Source: JAICQM01 sp963781555
GTDB taxonomy: Bacteria > Chloroflexota > Limnocylindria > QHBO01
DNA length: 64,000 bases
Direction of reading: 5' to 3'
NCBI GenBank assembly: GCA_963781555.1
Contig: CAWAGB010000006.1
Coordinates: forward strand, 372,001 to 436,000
Below, piece by piece: positions 62,292-64,000 of the stretch (within the stretch, counting starts at the first letter, position 1; each line of letters opens with the position of its first letter). The position numbers were made by a program, and so were the translations under genes. The notes under the pieces are model-generated. The model made no database searches, was not told the DNA's origin, and was given only the letters and a program-made list of their open reading frames with translations.

Positions 62292-63390
62292 TCACCCGCC
62301 GAAGCGGCGCTCCAGGACGAGGATCGAGGCGACGTACGGCCGGCTGACGGCGAAGATGCCGTGGCGGTCGACCGCGGTCTGCCCCTGGTAGTACGCGGCC
62401 AGCACGCGTGCCTTGTCGCCGTGATAGCGATCCAGGTAGTGCCGCAGCAGGCGCACGCCCGCTTCGATGTTCTGGGCCGTGTCGCGTCCGTTCACCGGGC
62501 GGCCCAGCATGGCCTCACCGACCCAGGTGACCGTGTCGGGCATGAGCTGCATCACGCCCATCGCGCCGACGTGGCTGGTAACGCCTTGCTGCCAGCCCGA
62601 CTCCTGCCACGCCACGGCCTTCGCGAAGGCCACCGGCACCCCATGTCGGGCGGCGGCGTCCGCGATCATCGCCCCGATATCGGCGCGGCGCGCAACGAGA
62701 CGGGCCATCGACGCGGGCATCCCGGCGGTCCCGGCAGGGCCCGCGGCAGGCGCCGCGGGAGCCGCCGCCGCGCCGGGGATCGTCAGGCGCGCGCCGATGC
62801 GCACGAACGACGGGTTGCTGATGCCGTTGGTGGCGGCGATGGCCGCCACGGTCGTGCCGTATCGGCGCGCGATCCAGGTGAGATTCTCACCGGTTGCAAC
62901 CTGGTGGATGCGCGGGGCGGCGACGGGGCGTGTCGCGGCAGGTGCCGCGGGCGCGGAGGCGGCGCCCGGGACCGTCAGCCGCGTGCCCACGCGGATGAAC
63001 GACGGGTTGCTGATCCCGTTGGCGGCTGCGAGCGCCCCGATGGTGGTTCCGTAACGTCGCGCGATGCCGGTGAGATGCTCGCCGGAGGCCACCACGTGGA
63101 CGGTCGCCGCAGGAGCAGCCGGCGCGACCGGTGCCGGCGCCGTCGTCCCCGGTCGCGGGCGCCTTGAGGGCGAGACGCTGCCCGGCGTAGATCCGGTTGG
63201 GGTCGGTGAGCCCGTTGATCGAGACGAGCTGGGCGACGGTCAGGCCGTGGCGCAGGGCGATGGCGGACAGCGTGTCGCCGCTGGCGACGGTCACTTCGTC
63301 GGTCGCCAGTGCCGTGGTGGTGGCGGCGGTCAGAGTGAGCAGGACGCTCACCGTGACGCCAGCCACGAGCGAGATCGATCTGGTACGCAT
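62292..63390 (-). CDS. Secreted LysM-repeat lytic transglycosylase (frameshifted)
   Basis: Signal peptide (MRTRSISLVAGVTVSVLLT ... ALA), three LysM domains (VASGDTLSAIALRHGLTVAQ; VASGEHLTGIARRYGTT; VATGENLTWIARRYGTT) and a C-terminal SLT domain with catalytic Glu in WQESGWQQG, MGVMQLMPDT and AAYYQGQT. It would cleave peptidoglycan glycan strands. A one-base insertion between 63130 and 63165, in a Pro/Ala linker, separates LysM1 from the rest; merged length about 365. Its ATG sits in GGACCGATG on the minus strand. Convergent with yraN, 7 bases apart. Confidence 0.9.
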
Positions 63391-63465
63391 CGGTCCTCCG
63401 CGCGTTGGTGGTCGTCGTGTTCGTCGCCTATCAGCAGTCGGCGACGTGAACCGGCCCCCGGGCAC

Positions 63466-63773
63466 CTGGCACGAGGTCCCGTGAGCGAGGGTCAGGCTAG
63501 GGAACCGAGCAGGGCGGTCAAGGTACGATCGGTGCGGTCAGGAGTACCTGCGTACCGGTGCGCGGCACACGGCGACGCCCTCCCGACCTGAGCATGGCCG
63601 GGTGCTATACTCGGGAGCGTCCCGCGGGCATCCACGGCGGTTCGCCGTGCGCCACGCTGGACGCCAACCATCACACACGCCTGACCGATCCCGGTGTCAC
63701 GGTGCCGCTCGAGACGAGCGGTCGACCCAGGGACATGACGACAGGCGGAGGAACGAACCGGAGGTCTCACCAC
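63466..63773 (+). promoter_or_regulatory. Divergent spacer and rpsB leader
   Basis: Between the transglycosylase and rpsB. TATACT at 63606-63611 preceded by GC is a probable -10; the leader is about 160 bases and contains a small hairpin around CACGGCG/CGCCGTG (63635-63651) and a strong Shine-Dalgarno region (GGAGGAACG, then CCGGAGG). No known ribosomal leader motif is recognised. No gene is seen. Confidence 0.45.
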
Positions 63774-64000
63774 ATGGCTGCAACGACCATGAAGCAGCTG
63801 CTCGAAGCGGGCGTCCACTTCGGTCATCAGACCCGTCGCTGGAACCCGAAGATGCGCGAGTACATCTTCGCCGAGCGGAATGGCATTCACATCATCGACC
63901 TGGCCCAGACGGTGGATCGGCTCGACGCCGCCCTCGAGTTCATTCGCGAGGTCATCCGCCGCGGCGACAGCATCCTCTTCGTCGGCACCAAGAAGCAGGC
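63774..64000 (+). CDS. rpsB: 30S ribosomal protein S2 (5' part, runs off the window)
   Basis: The first 75 residues are present: KQLLEAGVHFGHQTRRWNPKM, YIFAERNGIHIIDLAQTV and ILFVGTKKQA, the classical S2 N-terminus. ATG 63774 with CCGGAGG upstream. The gene continues past base 64000; tsf would be expected next. Confidence 0.97.
   Translation, partial: MAATTMKQLLEAGVHFGHQTRRWNPKMREYIFAERNGIHIIDLAQTVDRLDAALEFIREVIRRGDSILFVGTKKQ

Overview
The window is a gene-dense, high-GC (about 70% by eye) bacterial chromosome segment made almost entirely of core housekeeping genes on the + strand. Gene order and content (secD-secF-recJ-pyrF-tatA-tatC; rapZ-yvcK-whiA-tpiA-gpmI-secG; coaD-coiled coil-DUF177-rpmF-plsX-nusB-acpP-rnc-smc-ftsY-ffh; rpsP-khpA-rimM-trmD-rplS-rnhB-yraN), WhiA, a T-box on ileS, an IleS of the kind I associate with Chloroflexi, and no outer-membrane genes suggest a monoderm-like member of Chloroflexota, perhaps Limnocylindria/Ellin6529-like. 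The phylum is an inference and the class is a guess. No rRNA, IS element, prophage or CRISPR array is visible.

Layout. 0-4.6 kb: uvrC, then secD and secF. 4.6-9.3 kb: recJ, pyrF, tatA, tatC and an HDAC-like deacetylase. 9.3-15.0 kb: rapZ-yvcK-whiA, then glycolytic tpiA and gpmI, then secG. 15.1-21.3 kb: a looser tRNA-rich stretch with eight tRNAs (Leu-CAG, Leu-GAG, Val, Phe, Gly, Gln, Cys, Leu-TAA), an inverted-repeat-rich spacer, a minus-strand dienelactone hydrolase pair, lemA-htpX and several small accessory genes. 21.4-24.2 kb: a lone CpaE/TadZ-like gene divergent from rpsF-ssb-rpsR. 24.2-29.4 kb: a cation exchanger, ilvE, a membrane glycosyltransferase and a membrane/coiled-coil protein. 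29.4-43.7 kb: T-box-ileS, lspA, rluD, gmk, priA, def, fmt, a YugP-like protease, rlmN, rpe, a lipoprotein with a DUF4015-like barrel, and dtd. 43.7-57 kb: rpmB (minus), recG, rsmD, coaD and the fatty-acid/RNase III/SMC/SRP operon. 57-64 kb: a DUF3352 protein, the rpsP-trmD-rplS cluster, rnhB, yraN, a minus-strand LysM lytic transglycosylase, and the start of rpsB at the window edge.

Together these genes cover membrane protein export (SecDFG, Tat, FtsY/Ffh, LspA), formylation and deformylation of nascent chains (Fmt/Def), translation and RNA modification, DNA repair and replication restart (UvrC, RecJ, RecG, PriA, RNase HII), chromosome condensation (SMC) and lipid precursor synthesis (PlsX, AcpP).

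Two properties run through the whole window. First, the octamer GGACCGAT/ATCGGTCC occurs about 35 times on both strands, in all three codon frames and in spacers, roughly 15 times more often than base composition predicts, and it often abuts start codons. Second, about 15 single-base indels break otherwise intact, mostly essential genes. Almost all are +1 insertions, so they look like sequencing errors rather than pseudogenes. Frameshifted genes are therefore annotated across their full extent.
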